Positions 43,476 through 53,882 are shown, numbered from the stretch's first letter. The stretch is DNA of 64,000 bases from Streptomyces spinosisporus (GCF_022698145.1 NZ_JALDAX010000006.1:392426-456425), one strand, 5' to 3'. Made by a program: numbers and translations. Notes: generated by a model from the sequence alone, not told the origin.

Positions 43476-44581
43476 ACGGGCACCGCCTCGATCACCGAGA
43501 GCGGGGACGGGGGCGGCAGGTGGGTCACTCGGGGGACGGAGAAGCCGGCGCGGGCGCACAGGGAGCGGTACTCCGGCTCGGTGCGTTCGCGGCCGGTGAC
43601 GTGAGTGAGCAGGTGGAGGTCGCCGGTGTACATGACGGACGGGACCGAGCCGTCGACGGTCTCCGGCATGACGACCTCGATGATCAACAGGCGTCCGTCG
43701 GGCGGCATCGCCGACCTGATCGTGGCGAGGGCGGTGGTCGCCCGGTCGTCGTCCCAGTCCTTCACGACGCCCTTGAGCAGATAGACGTCCGACCCGGAGG
43801 GCACCGAGATGAAGAAGTCGCCGGTGACGACCTCGCAGCGACCGGCGACGCCGGCGGCCGTCAGCAGTGGGCCCGCCTCGGCCGCTCCCTGGGACGTCTC
43901 GAACAGCACGCCGCGCAGGTACGGGTGCCCCGTCAGGAGCGCCGCGAGCAGCGTCCCGTCGCCGCCGCCGACGTCGGTGACCGAGGTGGCGCCCGCGAGA
44001 TCGAGCGCGGTCGTCAGGACGTGGGCACTCGCCCCGGTGCCCTGGCGCATCGCGGCGTTGAACGCCCGTGACAGCGCGGGGTGGGTCGCGAGGTGATCGA
44101 AGAAGTCCGTCCCGTACAGCTCGTCGAAGGCGGCACGCCCGGTGCGGACGCTGTCGTCGAGATGGCTCCAGGCGCCCACCGTCGTCCGGTCCATGAACAT
44201 CGCGACGAAGGCGGCCACCGAGTCCGGGCGGTCGGTGCGCAGCAGCGCTCCCCTGGGCGTGAGGGCGAACACGCCGGGGCGCACCTCGACCGCCAGGCCC
44301 GACCCCGCCAACGCACGCAGAAGGCGTCGGGTGGCATCCGGATCGGTGCCCAGATCGGCGGCCACGTCGGCGGCGTCCCGCTCCCGGTCACCCAGACTGT
44401 CGGCGATTCCGAGGCGTACCGTCGCGCCGAGGATCTGTGCCTCCATGTGCCCGAAGACCGTGGACATGATCGCGTCGCGGTCCTCGGGCGTCGGAGCGGA
44501 CCTCGGCTCCCGATCCCGGTTTGGCTCCGGCTCCCGCTTCGGCTCCGGATCGGGCGTCGGATCCGGCGTCGCATCGGTCAT
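43472..44581 (-). CDS. SAM-dependent O-methyltransferase (PF00891 type) with a variant active site
   Basis: The 369-residue protein has a Pro/Asp/Glu-rich tail at residues 1-33 (PDPTPDPEPKREPEPNRDRE), a dimerisation winged helix (FGHMEAQILGATVRLGIADSLGDRERDAADVAADL) and a Rossmann SAM domain with SVTDVGGGDGTLLAALL and EVVTGDFF. The segment normally read as L-H-D-W-x-D, whose histidine is the catalytic base in many relatives, is VVKDWDDDRA here, with Lys for His. The enzyme may therefore use another residue or have a different reaction. The GNAT gene is coupled downstream. Relatives act in secondary metabolism, but no biosynthetic cluster is visible around it. Confidence 0.87.
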   Translation of the reverse strand: MTDATPDPTPDPEPKREPEPNRDREPRSAPTPEDRDAIMSTVFGHMEAQILGATVRLGIADSLGDRERDAADVAADLGTDPDATRRLLRALAGSGLAVEVRPGVFALTPRGALLRTDRPDSVAAFVAMFMDRTTVGAWSHLDDSVRTGRAAFDELYGTDFFDHLATHPALSRAFNAAMRQGTGASAHVLTTALDLAGATSVTDVGGGDGTLLAALLTGHPYLRGVLFETSQGAAEAGPLLTAAGVAGRCEVVTGDFFISVPSGSDVYLLKGVVKDWDDDRATTALATIRSAMPPDGRLLIIEVVMPETVDGSVPSVMYTGDLHLLTHVTGRERTEPEYRSLCARAGFSVPRVTHLPPPSPLSVIEAVPV

Positions 44582-44684
44582 CGTGTCCTCCGCGGTCGGC
44601 TGCGGGTCCCCGTCCCATGGTCCACGCTGCGGGCCCCGCCCGGCTCCGGAACGGCATGGTCCCCCACCCCGCTCCGGACAACAC

Positions 44685-44719
44685 AGGGCGCCCGGACCGG
44701 AGGCCGGTCCGGGCGCCCT
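44685..44719 (-). terminator. 16-bp perfect-stem terminator after the DUF1996 gene
   Basis: AGGGCGCCCGGACCGG at 44685-44700 pairs completely with 44704-44719 around an AGG loop, 14 bp after the stop of the minus-strand DUF1996 gene. A T-containing stretch (TGTGTTGT) follows on that strand. Confidence 0.85.
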
Positions 44720-44732
44720 TGGGGCGTCGTCG

Positions 44733-46829
44733 CTAGTAGCGCCGGCGCGTACGGGTCAGCAGGAACAGACCGCCGATCAGCAGGACCGTGCCGGCCGCCG
44801 CGGGCCACAGGGTCGTGCCGGTCTCCGCGAGGTCGCCGCCCTGCGGTTCGGCCTGGTTGCCGACGACGGAGCCGTTGCCGCCCGTGCCCTGGGCCTGGAC
44901 GGAACCGTCACCGTTGTCGTCGTCGTTGCCCGACCCGCCCTGCTCCGCGCCGGCCGCGGCACTCTTGGAGGCCTTGGCCTTGGCGGACGCGTAGACCTCG
45001 GGGTCCGTCGTGCTGGACATCGTGGGGTCGTCGTCCGACGGCTGCTGCGTCTGCGTGGCCGGGGGCTGTGCCGTCTGGTCGTCGGATCCGCCGTTGTCAC
45101 CCTTGCCGGATCCGTTGTCGCCATTGCCCTTGCCCGAACCGTCGTTGCCCGCGTTGCCGTTGCCGTTGTCGTCACCGGCGGGCGGCGTGGTGGGGTCCTC
45201 GGTCGGCTGAGCGGTCGGCTCGTCGCTCGGCTGGTCCGAAGGCTGCTCGGACGGCTGCTCGGTCGCCCCGCCGCCAGAGCCCTGGTCGTCGCCGCCCGAA
45301 CCCTGGTCGCCACCGCCGCCCGCACCGCAGTCACGGCCGCTGTTGATGCAGTCGGCGATCTTGTCGGCCAGACCACCGGTGGTGATGCTGATGAAGTCGT
45401 TGTGGTCGGTGGCCGGCTTGTGCAGCTGCTCCGGGAAGCTGTCGACCGCGTACGGGTTCTTGACCTGACCGTTCTCGATGGTCGGGGTCGGAATGTCGTA
45501 CACGATGCGCTCCGTCAGCTGCGGAATCGCCTGGAACCCGTTCGGGCAGGCACCGGTCTTGGGATCCACGAACGCGTCGTGCGTGCGGTGGTTGGCGCTG
45601 TCGATGTTCCGACCGTCCCAGCAGCTCTGGAAGGCGAATGTACGCACCACCTTGCTGCCCTGCGGGCACAGCGGGTACTGCTCGGTCAGCTGGACCTTGT
45701 CCTCGAAGCCGGTGCAGCTCCAGTGCGCGTTGGCGTTCGCCAGGCCGTTGGTGGTGGTCTTGGCGTCACCGGTGATGATGCGCAGGAACTGCGGCATCGC
45801 GACGACCTTGCTGGTCGGGTTGCCGACGTACTTGATCTCGGCCTGCACGGGGGTCAGGATCTTGCCGACGTTGCCCTCCTTGCCGCCGCCGTCGTTGTTC
45901 TGGTCGAACTCCTGCGTGCCGTCCTGCAGCCGGACCACCGGCCAGTAGTAGGACGAGAGGTCGTCCTTGTTGTCACAACTGGTCCCGCCCTGCAGGAAGT
46001 TGTCGTTGGACGAGAACGCGTTGATCTTCTGGTTGCCGACGTAGTCGTGCGTGTGGTGCGCGCCGTTGGTCACACCGGGCGCCGCGATGACGTTGTCGCT
46101 GTTGAAGTTCTTGTTCGCGTTGACACCGCAGTTGGTGGTGAACGAACCGGTCGAGGCGTTGTTCGAGTTCTGCGGCTTGGCCTGGACGTTCGGAGCGACC
46201 TTGGTGATGTCCACGAAGTCGGCCGCGACGGGGCCGTTGCCTGCCTGGCCGCCGTTGCCGCCCTGCTGATCGCCGTTGCCGTCCTGGCCGTTCTGACCGT
46301 TCTGGTCGTCGCCGTTCTGGCCGTCGCCCTGACCGTCGCCGTTCTGGCCGTTGTCCTGGCCGCCGTTCTGCCAGGTGCGCATCGAGCAGTCGGCCATCGA
46401 GTCGAGCCCGTCGGGGCGCTGCCCGGCCTGGTCCATGGCGTTGCCAATGCGGTCGAGCGTCTCGCTCCGCTTCTCCTTCAGCGGCTTCATGACGTTCTCG
46501 TCGGTGTAGCCACTGTCCTGGCGCTGCTCGGGCGTCGCCGACTGCAGTTGCCGGTACGCCTCGGCCACCTGCTGGTCCAGCGTGGCGAGTTCCTTGTCGA
46601 CGTCCCCGCGCGCCTTCTCCGGAACCTCCGTCAACTTGTTGCCGACGTCGGGGCAGTCGATCGTGGCGGCCGCGGCACTGCGCGTCTGCGCATCCGTACC
46701 CGAGCCGTCCTCCGTCGCCGAGGCGTAGACGTTGGCCGCGACCAGGCCGCCTCCACCCAGCATCAGCGCGAATGCCGCAAAGGTTGCACGGCGCGGGCCT
46801 GTCGGGCGTCTGCGCGTATTGCGTCCCAC
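44733..46829 (-). CDS. Surface-anchored DUF1996 protein with LAETG sortase signal
   Basis: The 698-residue precursor starts with an export signal (RRRPTGPRRATFAAFALMLGGGGLVAANV). A helical region and a stretch of Asn/Gly/Gln repeats (residues ~150-200) follow. A DUF1996 domain spans ~200-500, recognised from HHTHDYVGNQKINAFSSNDNF, GTSCDNKDDLSSYYWPVVRLQDG, SCWDGRNIDSANHRTHDAF and CPNGFQAIPQL. A Gly/Asp/Ser/Pro-rich spacer leads to LAETGTT, a hydrophobic helix and TRTRRRY, the layout of a class E sortase substrate. It is thus probably linked to peptidoglycan. DUF1996 is common in fungi and actinobacteria and has no firm function. The GTG at 46829 has AGGAG seven nt upstream. Confidence 0.88.
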   Translation of the reverse strand: MGRNTRRRPTGPRRATFAAFALMLGGGGLVAANVYASATEDGSGTDAQTRSAAAATIDCPDVGNKLTEVPEKARGDVDKELATLDQQVAEAYRQLQSATPEQRQDSGYTDENVMKPLKEKRSETLDRIGNAMDQAGQRPDGLDSMADCSMRTWQNGGQDNGQNGDGQGDGQNGDDQNGQNGQDGNGDQQGGNGGQAGNGPVAADFVDITKVAPNVQAKPQNSNNASTGSFTTNCGVNANKNFNSDNVIAAPGVTNGAHHTHDYVGNQKINAFSSNDNFLQGGTSCDNKDDLSSYYWPVVRLQDGTQEFDQNNDGGGKEGNVGKILTPVQAEIKYVGNPTSKVVAMPQFLRIITGDAKTTTNGLANANAHWSCTGFEDKVQLTEQYPLCPQGSKVVRTFAFQSCWDGRNIDSANHRTHDAFVDPKTGACPNGFQAIPQLTERIVYDIPTPTIENGQVKNPYAVDSFPEQLHKPATDHNDFISITTGGLADKIADCINSGRDCGAGGGGDQGSGGDDQGSGGGATEQPSEQPSDQPSDEPTAQPTEDPTTPPAGDDNGNGNAGNDGSGKGNGDNGSGKGDNGGSDDQTAQPPATQTQQPSDDDPTMSSTTDPEVYASAKAKASKSAAAGAEQGGSGNDDDNGDGSVQAQGTGGNGSVVGNQAEPQGGDLAETGTTLWPAAAGTVLLIGGLFLLTRTRRRY

Positions 46830-46916
46830 GAGAAATCTCCTACGGATCACGGCGGTCAAGCATGAAAATCCCTCGCTCCATACGGACGGCGGCCCGTGGG
46901 TGTTCAACCGCCTCAC

Positions 46917-46956
46917 AGATTCATAGAAACCTCTCGGAGATTCATAGGAACCTCCC
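46917..46956. repeat. Two direct repeats, 21-bp period, upstream of the DUF1996 gene
   Basis: AGATTCATAGAAACCTCTC (46917-46935) and AGATTCATAGGAACCTCCC (46938-46956) agree at 17 of 19 positions and are spaced two helical turns apart, 90-125 bp from the minus-strand start at 46829. They probably bind an activator. On the minus strand TATGAAT in each could serve as a -10-like element. Confidence 0.6.
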
Positions 46957-46962
46957 AGTAAG

Positions 46963-46978
46963 CGCGTGCGCGCACGCG
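46963..46978. repeat. 16-bp perfect palindrome
   Basis: CGCGTGCGCGCACGCG is fully self-complementary and lies between the direct repeats and the methyltransferase start at 47022. It could be an operator or simply a GC-rich chance palindrome. Confidence 0.35.
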
Positions 46979-47021
46979 TTCTCCTGTGGCGCGCCGTCGC
47001 ACGGCACGGAAAAGTGAAAAC

Positions 47022-47831
47022 GTGACCGAACGCGACTTTGACGTATGGACCGCCGGAAATGCCTACGAGCGGTACATGGGACGGTGGAGCCGGCTCGTCG
47101 CCGACGAGTTCCTCGGCCGGCTGGCGTGCGCACCGGACGCGCGCTGGCTCGACATCGGCTGCGGTTCGGGCGCGTTGACCGCGACGGTGGCGTCCCGCTG
47201 CCGGCCCCGGGCGCTGCTCGGCGTGGAACGATCCGCCGGGTTCGCGGCCGCGGCGCGGGCGAACACCCCTCCCCCGGCGCACTTCGTCCTGGCCGACGCC
47301 CAGGCGCTGCCGGTGGCCGACGCCACGGTGGACGCGGCCGTCAGCGGGCTGGTCCTGAACTTCCTGCCCGACCCCGGTGCAGCGGTGGCGGAGGCGGCTC
47401 GCACGGTGGCACCCGGTGGACTGGTCGCCGCGTATGTGTGGGACTACGCCGAAGGCATGGGGTTCCTACGGTACTTCTGGGACGCCGTGGCCGCGGTGGA
47501 CCCGGAGTCGGCGGCAGCGCTGGACGAGGGCCGCCGCTTCCCGTTGTGCCGCCCGGCCCCCCTGCGTGCACTCTGGACCGCGGCCGGGCTGACCGACGTC
47601 CACGTCGCCCCCGTCGAAGTCCCCACCGCCTTCGGCGACTTCACCGACCTCTGGGACCCGTTCCTGGCCGGACAGGGCCCCGCGCCGGGCTACGTGACCG
47701 CGCTCGCACCGGCCGCCCGGGAGCGTCTGCGGGACGAACTGCGCGAGCGGGTACCGGAAGGAGCGGACGGCTCGATCGCGTTGCGGGCGCGCGCTTGGGC
47801 GGTGCGGGGACGCAAGGGCGCGAAGACGTGA
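47022..47831 (+). CDS. Class I SAM-dependent methyltransferase
   Basis: The 269-residue protein opens FDVWTAGNAYERYMGRWSRLVADEFL and has the SAM motif I ARWLDIGCGSGALTATVA, an acidic residue after LLGVERS, motif II ADAQALPVADATVDAAVSGLVLNFLPD, and motif III EAARTVAPGGLVAAYVWDYA. This is the Methyltransf_11/UbiE-like group, in which the methyl acceptor is not predictable. The start is set at GTG 47022 with GGAA upstream; GTG 46986 in the same frame is possible. It is divergent from the DUF1996 gene and convergent with the maleylpyruvate isomerase-like gene. Confidence 0.9.
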   Translation: MTERDFDVWTAGNAYERYMGRWSRLVADEFLGRLACAPDARWLDIGCGSGALTATVASRCRPRALLGVERSAGFAAAARANTPPPAHFVLADAQALPVADATVDAAVSGLVLNFLPDPGAAVAEAARTVAPGGLVAAYVWDYAEGMGFLRYFWDAVAAVDPESAAALDEGRRFPLCRPAPLRALWTAAGLTDVHVAPVEVPTAFGDFTDLWDPFLAGQGPAPGYVTALAPAARERLRDELRERVPEGADGSIALRARAWAVRGRKGAKT

Positions 47832-47880
47832 AGGCCTACGGCCGAGGTCGTCCACCACCGAGCCCGGAGGCGCCGCGCGC

Positions 47881-48669
47881 TTACGCCTCCAGCCAGAACC
47901 CCGTCCGCCTCAACCACAGTTCCAGCAGGTCCTTGTCCCCCCGGGTCTCCACCGCGGGCGCGGGGCGGCGGTAGAGGAACAGAAGGAGGTCCGTCAGCGG
48001 GCCGCGGACGGTCGCGGCGGCGTCGGCGGTGCCCTGCTGCCAGGGCTGCCAAGTGGGCTGTTCGCCGGTGAGGTCGACGAGCCACTGGCCGGCACCGTCG
48101 GCCTCGAAGTGCAGGGTCCGGTCCGGGGCGAGCAATCCGGGCGCCTCCGGGGTGGGCTCGTACGCCTCGGGGACGGTCGAGAACTCCAGCCACTCCTCCA
48201 CCGCGTCCAGCGCCAGAGCGCTGTCGAGGGTGAACTCCGCGCCGGTCGCAAGGAGCGCGTCGGCGCGGTGGAGCGCGGTCTCGTGGGTCATGCGCCGGGC
48301 CCAGAACAGCGCGGTGGAGCGTTCGTGCGCCGGTGTCCAGACCCGGGTGCCGGGTCCGGCGGCGCGGAGGGCGGCGGCAAGGGCCTCGGCGCCTTCACCG
48401 AGCCAGTCGACCAGTGCGTCGCCGTCCAGGTGGGCGTAGACGGCCGGGTCGTCGACGGGGTCGGCGGGGACGGGTTCGACGGATCGTGTCCGTACGACCT
48501 CCTCCGCCCACCGGTGGTCCCCGCCCACGTGCCGCAGCAGCCGGCCGAGGTCCCAGCCCGGGCAGGTGGGCACCGGGGTGGCCGTGTCCGCCCCTCGGAT
48601 ACGGCGGCTGAGCAGATCGGTCTGGGAGACGATCGCCTGACAGTAGTCGTCGAAGGTCAGTGAGGTCAC
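47881..48669 (-). CDS. Maleylpyruvate isomerase-family, mycothiol-dependent-type protein
   Basis: This 262-residue protein has the DinB-like four-helix domain of mycothiol-dependent enzymes. It opens FDDYCQAIVSQTDLLSRRIRGADTATPVPTCPGWDLGRLLRHVGGDHRWAEEVV and has the metal-binding ERSTALFWARRMTHETALHRADALLA (H-x3-E...H arrangement shared with maleylpyruvate isomerase). The C-terminal half is an SCP2-like extension (HFEADGAGQWLVDLTGEQP). In actinobacteria such proteins use mycothiol, but most have no known substrate. The GTG at 48669 is preceded by AGGATG. It is divergent from the lipoprotein gene. Confidence 0.88.
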   Translation of the reverse strand: MTSLTFDDYCQAIVSQTDLLSRRIRGADTATPVPTCPGWDLGRLLRHVGGDHRWAEEVVRTRSVEPVPADPVDDPAVYAHLDGDALVDWLGEGAEALAAALRAAGPGTRVWTPAHERSTALFWARRMTHETALHRADALLATGAEFTLDSALALDAVEEWLEFSTVPEAYEPTPEAPGLLAPDRTLHFEADGAGQWLVDLTGEQPTWQPWQQGTADAAATVRGPLTDLLLFLYRRPAPAVETRGDKDLLELWLRRTGFWLEA

Positions 48670-48744
48670 CGGTTCATCCTGCCAGTCGGATCCTCGGCGG
48701 GCTCTCGGATATGGTGTCGCGCCTGGTCGGAAGGAGACGGCGCG

Positions 48745-49416
48745 ATGCTGGTCGGGGCGGGGACGGCACGGCGGAGGATGGTCCAAGTGGCTCTGCTGGC
48801 CGGGGTGTTGGCGGGCTGCAGCCAGGCGTCGGACGGGGAGACCCGGGCGACCTCGTCGGCGCCGGGCGCGACGTCCGAGGCGTCGGACACGGCATCCGAG
48901 GCGTCGGCCGGGAGCGGTGCCGTGGCCGAGCGGGGCGGGACGATCGGGGCGTCCGGCTCGGCCTGCGAGCTTCCCGTCACGTTCGACATCGCGAAGGGCT
49001 GGAAGGCCGAGGCCGTCGACGCGGGGGCGGCCTCCGACGCCCTTCTGCGCCAGGGCCCGGTCACCGCCGCGTGCGAGGTCGACGCCAAACCGGCGGGCAA
49101 CATCGGCTTCCTGCGCGTCTGGACCGGCAAGCCCGGCGACGACGACGCACGCACCGTGCTGAAGGCCTTCGTGGCGGCCGAGGACGGTGCGAGCCACGCC
49201 GAGTACCGCGAGGTGAAGGCGGGCGGCCTTAACGGCGTAGAGGTGTCGTACGAGTACACGAGCGAGCTCCTGGACGAGACCAAACCGGAGCGTGCCCTCG
49301 CCGTCACCACCGCGCGGGGGCCGGTCGTCGTGCACCTCGGGGGACTGGACGCCGAGGAACACCGGGCGATGCTGCCCGCCTTCGAACTGGCGAAGCGGAC
49401 CCTGCGCACCGCGTAA
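48745..49416 (+). CDS. Secreted lipoprotein
   Basis: The 223-residue precursor has a basic start (GTARRRMVQVALLAGV) and a lipobox LAGC with the cysteine near residue 25, so it is lipid-anchored outside the membrane. A low-complexity Ser/Ala/Glu/Thr linker follows, then a compact domain of about 150 residues starting ACELPVTFDIAKGWKAEAVD. The segment LNGVEVSYEYTSELLDETKPERALAV suggests a small beta-rich domain of the type annotated only as lipoprotein in Streptomyces. The ATG follows AAGGAGACGGCG, a good ribosome site. Role unknown. Confidence 0.85.
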   Translation: MLVGAGTARRRMVQVALLAGVLAGCSQASDGETRATSSAPGATSEASDTASEASAGSGAVAERGGTIGASGSACELPVTFDIAKGWKAEAVDAGAASDALLRQGPVTAACEVDAKPAGNIGFLRVWTGKPGDDDARTVLKAFVAAEDGASHAEYREVKAGGLNGVEVSYEYTSELLDETKPERALAVTTARGPVVVHLGGLDAEEHRAMLPAFELAKRTLRTA

Positions 49417-49548
49417 GGGACACCGCTATTTCTTGAACACCGCGTCCGCCTCACCGAGCACCGCACTCGACACGCGTCAGGTGGGCGGCACGGCCGTCTT
49501 CATGCCGTGTACGCCCCAACTCTTCGCGACGAACGCCTGCTTCATCTC

Positions 49549-49577
49549 TTGACGTGTCTGGTTCAGACCTTTAGGTT
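49549..49577 (+). promoter_or_regulatory. Promoter of the second chitinase gene with embedded DasR-like site
   Basis: TTGACG (-35, 49549-49554) and TAGGTT (-10, 49572-49577) are separated by exactly 17 bp. Within the spacer lies TGGTTCAGACCT (49559-49570), a one-base variant of the chitinase/DasR element. A bound repressor would block RNA polymerase directly. Confidence 0.75.
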
Positions 49578-49689
49578 CCGGGTCACGCAGCTTCACAAGC
49601 ACGCCCAAGGTTCACCCACATGAACGCCTTGCACGTCTGGGAGTGCTCCCCCCACCGTCCGCTGCTGCCGAAAGGCTGTGACCCCACTC

Positions 49690-50673
49690 ATGACCTTCAA
49701 GTCCCCCACCAAAGCGGCCGCGTTGCGCGGCGGCCTCGCCGTGGCTCTGGTCGCGCTCTCCGCCGCGACACTCAACGCCCGTCCCGCCGGAGCCGCCGAG
49801 CCCGCGCCCATGGCCGTGGCGCCCTACCTCTACAACGGCTGGGGCGACCCGCCGAACCCGAGCACCATCACCGACGCCACCGGCGTCAAGTGGTTCACCC
49901 TCGCCTTCGTCCTCAGCAACGGCACCTGCAACCCGCAATGGGACGGCAGCCGTCCGCTCAGCGGCGGCGTCGACCAGCAGACCATCGACACCGTGCGCGC
50001 GAACGGCGGCGACGTCATCCCGTCCTTCGGCGGCTACAGCGGCAACAAGCTGGAAAGCTCCTGCTCCAGCGCCGACGCACTCGCCGGCGCCTACCAGAAG
50101 GTCATCGACGCCTACGGCCTCAAGGCGATCGACATCGACATCGAGGCCGACGCCTACAGCGACCCCACCGTCCAGCAGCGCACCGTCGACGCCCTGAAGA
50201 CCATCAAGGCGAACAACGACGGCCTGAAGGTCTACATCACCATCGGCACCGGCCAGAACGGACCCGACACCAGCCTCATCAACCGCGCCGCCGACTCCGG
50301 CCTGTCGGTCGACGCCTGGGCGATCATGCCGTTCGACTTCGGCGGCGCCGGCCAGAACATGGGCACCCTCACCACCCAGGCCGCCGAAGGCCTCAAGAAC
50401 GCCCTCAAGAGCGCCTACGGCTACAGCGACGACCAGGCCTACCGCGACATGGGCATCTCGTCGATGAACGGCATCACCGACAACAACGAGACCGTCACCG
50501 TCGACGACTTCAGGACGATCCTCGGCTACTCCCAGCAGCACCACCTGGCCCGGCTCACCTTCTGGTCCGCCAACCGCGACCGCCCCTGCACCGGAGGCAG
50601 CGCCGACAGCTGCTCCGGCGTCGACCAGAAGGACTGGGAGTACACGAGCGTCTTCGCGCAGTACACCGGCTGA
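49690..50673 (+). CDS. Secreted GH18 chitinase-like enzyme without binding module
   Basis: The 327-residue precursor has a signal peptide (PTKAAALRGGLAVALVALSAATLNARPAGA) and then a single GH18 domain. It parallels the first chitinase: MAVAPYLYNGWGDPP, SFGGYSGNKL, the catalytic strand LKAIDIDIEADAY with D-x-D-x-E, and LARLTFWSANRDRPC. It ends right after the barrel, with no linker or carbohydrate-binding module. A GTG at 49678 is an alternative start. The promoter carries a DasR-like element. It is first in a run of secreted glycoside hydrolase genes (GH55, ThuA-lectin, GH92) on the same strand. Confidence 0.92.
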   Translation: MTFKSPTKAAALRGGLAVALVALSAATLNARPAGAAEPAPMAVAPYLYNGWGDPPNPSTITDATGVKWFTLAFVLSNGTCNPQWDGSRPLSGGVDQQTIDTVRANGGDVIPSFGGYSGNKLESSCSSADALAGAYQKVIDAYGLKAIDIDIEADAYSDPTVQQRTVDALKTIKANNDGLKVYITIGTGQNGPDTSLINRAADSGLSVDAWAIMPFDFGGAGQNMGTLTTQAAEGLKNALKSAYGYSDDQAYRDMGISSMNGITDNNETVTVDDFRTILGYSQQHHLARLTFWSANRDRPCTGGSADSCSGVDQKDWEYTSVFAQYTG

Positions 50674-50744
50674 ACTGCACCGCCCGCTCAACTCCGCTGC
50701 GGTCCCTCCCAGTTGCCACCCCCCACACCCCAAGAGAGACAGCC

Positions 50745-52514
<1,770 letters not shown>

Positions 52515-52556
52515 ACCGGGACCTGACCCGTATCCCCGAACCGGACCCTGACCCGC

Positions 52557-52586
52557 GGCCGGCCCGGACCTGAACCCGGGCCGGCC
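52557..52586 (+). terminator. Hairpin between the GH55 and ThuA-lectin genes
   Basis: GGCCGGCCCGG pairs perfectly with CCGGGCCGGCC around an 8-nt loop. Just upstream are imperfect repeats of the type GAACCGGACCTGACCCG. It could terminate, attenuate or stabilise the upstream message, since the next gene begins 21 bp later. Confidence 0.55.
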
Positions 52587-52607
52587 CCGGAGAGGAGGCA
52601 TCACCCG

Positions 52608-53882
52608 ATGCACGCCATAAGATCCGGCACCCTCCGCATCCTCGCCCTGCTGGCGATCCTGCTGACCGCGCTGAGTGTCCCCCGCGCCCACGCGGCCGCC
52701 CAGCCGTTCAAGGTGCTCGCCCTCTACAACGGCACCTACGACGCGGCGCACATCAGCTTCGTCCACGAGGCCAACGAGTGGTTCCCCGAGCAGGCCGCGC
52801 AGAACGGCTTCACCTACACGGCCAGCAACAACTGGGACCTGCTCGCGAACGGCGGCGTCAACCAGTACCAGGTCGTGCTGTTCCTCGACGACCTGCCGCA
52901 GACCGCCGCCCAACGCACCGGATTCGAGAGCTACATGCGCGGCGGCGGCGCCTGGATGGGCTTCCACGTCTCCGCCTTCACCACCGACGCGCAGAGCTGG
53001 GACTGGTACCACAACCAGTTCCTCGGCAGCGGCAACTTCGTCTCCAACACCTGGGGTCCGACCACCGCGGTCCTGAAGGTCGAGGACCACACCAACCCCG
53101 CGACCAAGAACCTGCCGGACACCTTCACCTCGTCCGTGAGCGAGTGGTACAGCTGGTCGAACGACCTGCGCAAGAACCCCGACATCAAGATCCTCGCCTC
53201 GGTCGACCCCAGCAGCTTCCCGCTCGGCACCGACCCCAACCAGACCTGGTACGACGGCTACTACCCGATCCTGTGGACCAACACGAAGTACCGCATGCTG
53301 TACGCCAACTTCGGCCACAACGCGATGGACTACGACACCAACACCACCCTGTCGTCGACCTTCGCCAGCGCGACCCAGAACCGCTTCCTGCTCGACGGTC
53401 TGAAATGGCTGGGCGGCGCGGACTCCACCCAGCCCCCGGCCGACTCGATCTCCGAGACCGCCTGGTACACGGTGCGCAACACCGCCAACGGCACCTGCGT
53501 GGACGCCAAGGCGGCGGCCACCGCCAACGGCACGGCCATCCAGCAGTACGCGTGCAACGGCACCACCGCGCAGCAGTACCAGTTCCGCACCACGGACAGC
53601 GGCTACGTCCGCGTCTCCGCACGCGGCAACCCGCAGCAGGTCCTCGACGTCACCGACCGCTCCACGGCGGACAACGCACCGGTGCAGCTGTGGTCGTACT
53701 CCGGCGGACAGAACCAGCAGTGGCAGCCCGTGCGGGAGGCCGCCGGGCGCTATCACTTCGTCGCCCGGCACAGCGGCAGATGTCTGAGCGCGGCCGCGAC
53801 GGCGGCCGACGGTCTCCGGCTCACCCAGCGCACCTGCGACGGCTCGGCGGCACAGAGTTTTCAGCTGACGGCTCAGAGCTGA
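52608..53882 (+). CDS. Secreted ThuA-like protein with ricin-type lectin domain (CBM13)
   Basis: The 424-residue precursor has a signal peptide (RILALLAILLTALSVPRAHAA). Residues ~33-270 form a ThuA/glutamine amidotransferase-like domain (FKVLALYNGTYDAAHISFVHEANEWF, VVLFLDDLPQTAAQRTGFESYMRGGGAWMGFHVSAF, LLDGLKWLGG). The rest is a ricin-type beta-trefoil with the QxW signs NGTAIQQYACNGTTAQQYQF and NAPVQLWSYSGGQNQQWQP, suggesting galactose/xylose/mannan-type sugar binding. ThuA-like domains are linked to sugar (trehalose, keto-glycoside) utilisation, but the activity is unproven. ATG follows GAGAGGAGG. Its place between glucanase and mannosidase genes suggests a role in the same substrate. Confidence 0.87.
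   Translation: MHAIRSGTLRILALLAILLTALSVPRAHAAAQPFKVLALYNGTYDAAHISFVHEANEWFPEQAAQNGFTYTASNNWDLLANGGVNQYQVVLFLDDLPQTAAQRTGFESYMRGGGAWMGFHVSAFTTDAQSWDWYHNQFLGSGNFVSNTWGPTTAVLKVEDHTNPATKNLPDTFTSSVSEWYSWSNDLRKNPDIKILASVDPSSFPLGTDPNQTWYDGYYPILWTNTKYRMLYANFGHNAMDYDTNTTLSSTFASATQNRFLLDGLKWLGGADSTQPPADSISETAWYTVRNTANGTCVDAKAAATANGTAIQQYACNGTTAQQYQFRTTDSGYVRVSARGNPQQVLDVTDRSTADNAPVQLWSYSGGQNQQWQPVREAAGRYHFVARHSGRCLSAAATAADGLRLTQRTCDGSAAQSFQLTAQS

Noticed and set aside
44142..46865. 907-codon plus-strand frame opposite the methyltransferase and DUF1996 genes
   Set aside because: Valine/leucine-rich repeats arise from the complement of the Asn/Gly/Asp-rich DUF1996 spacers; no start signal or domain.
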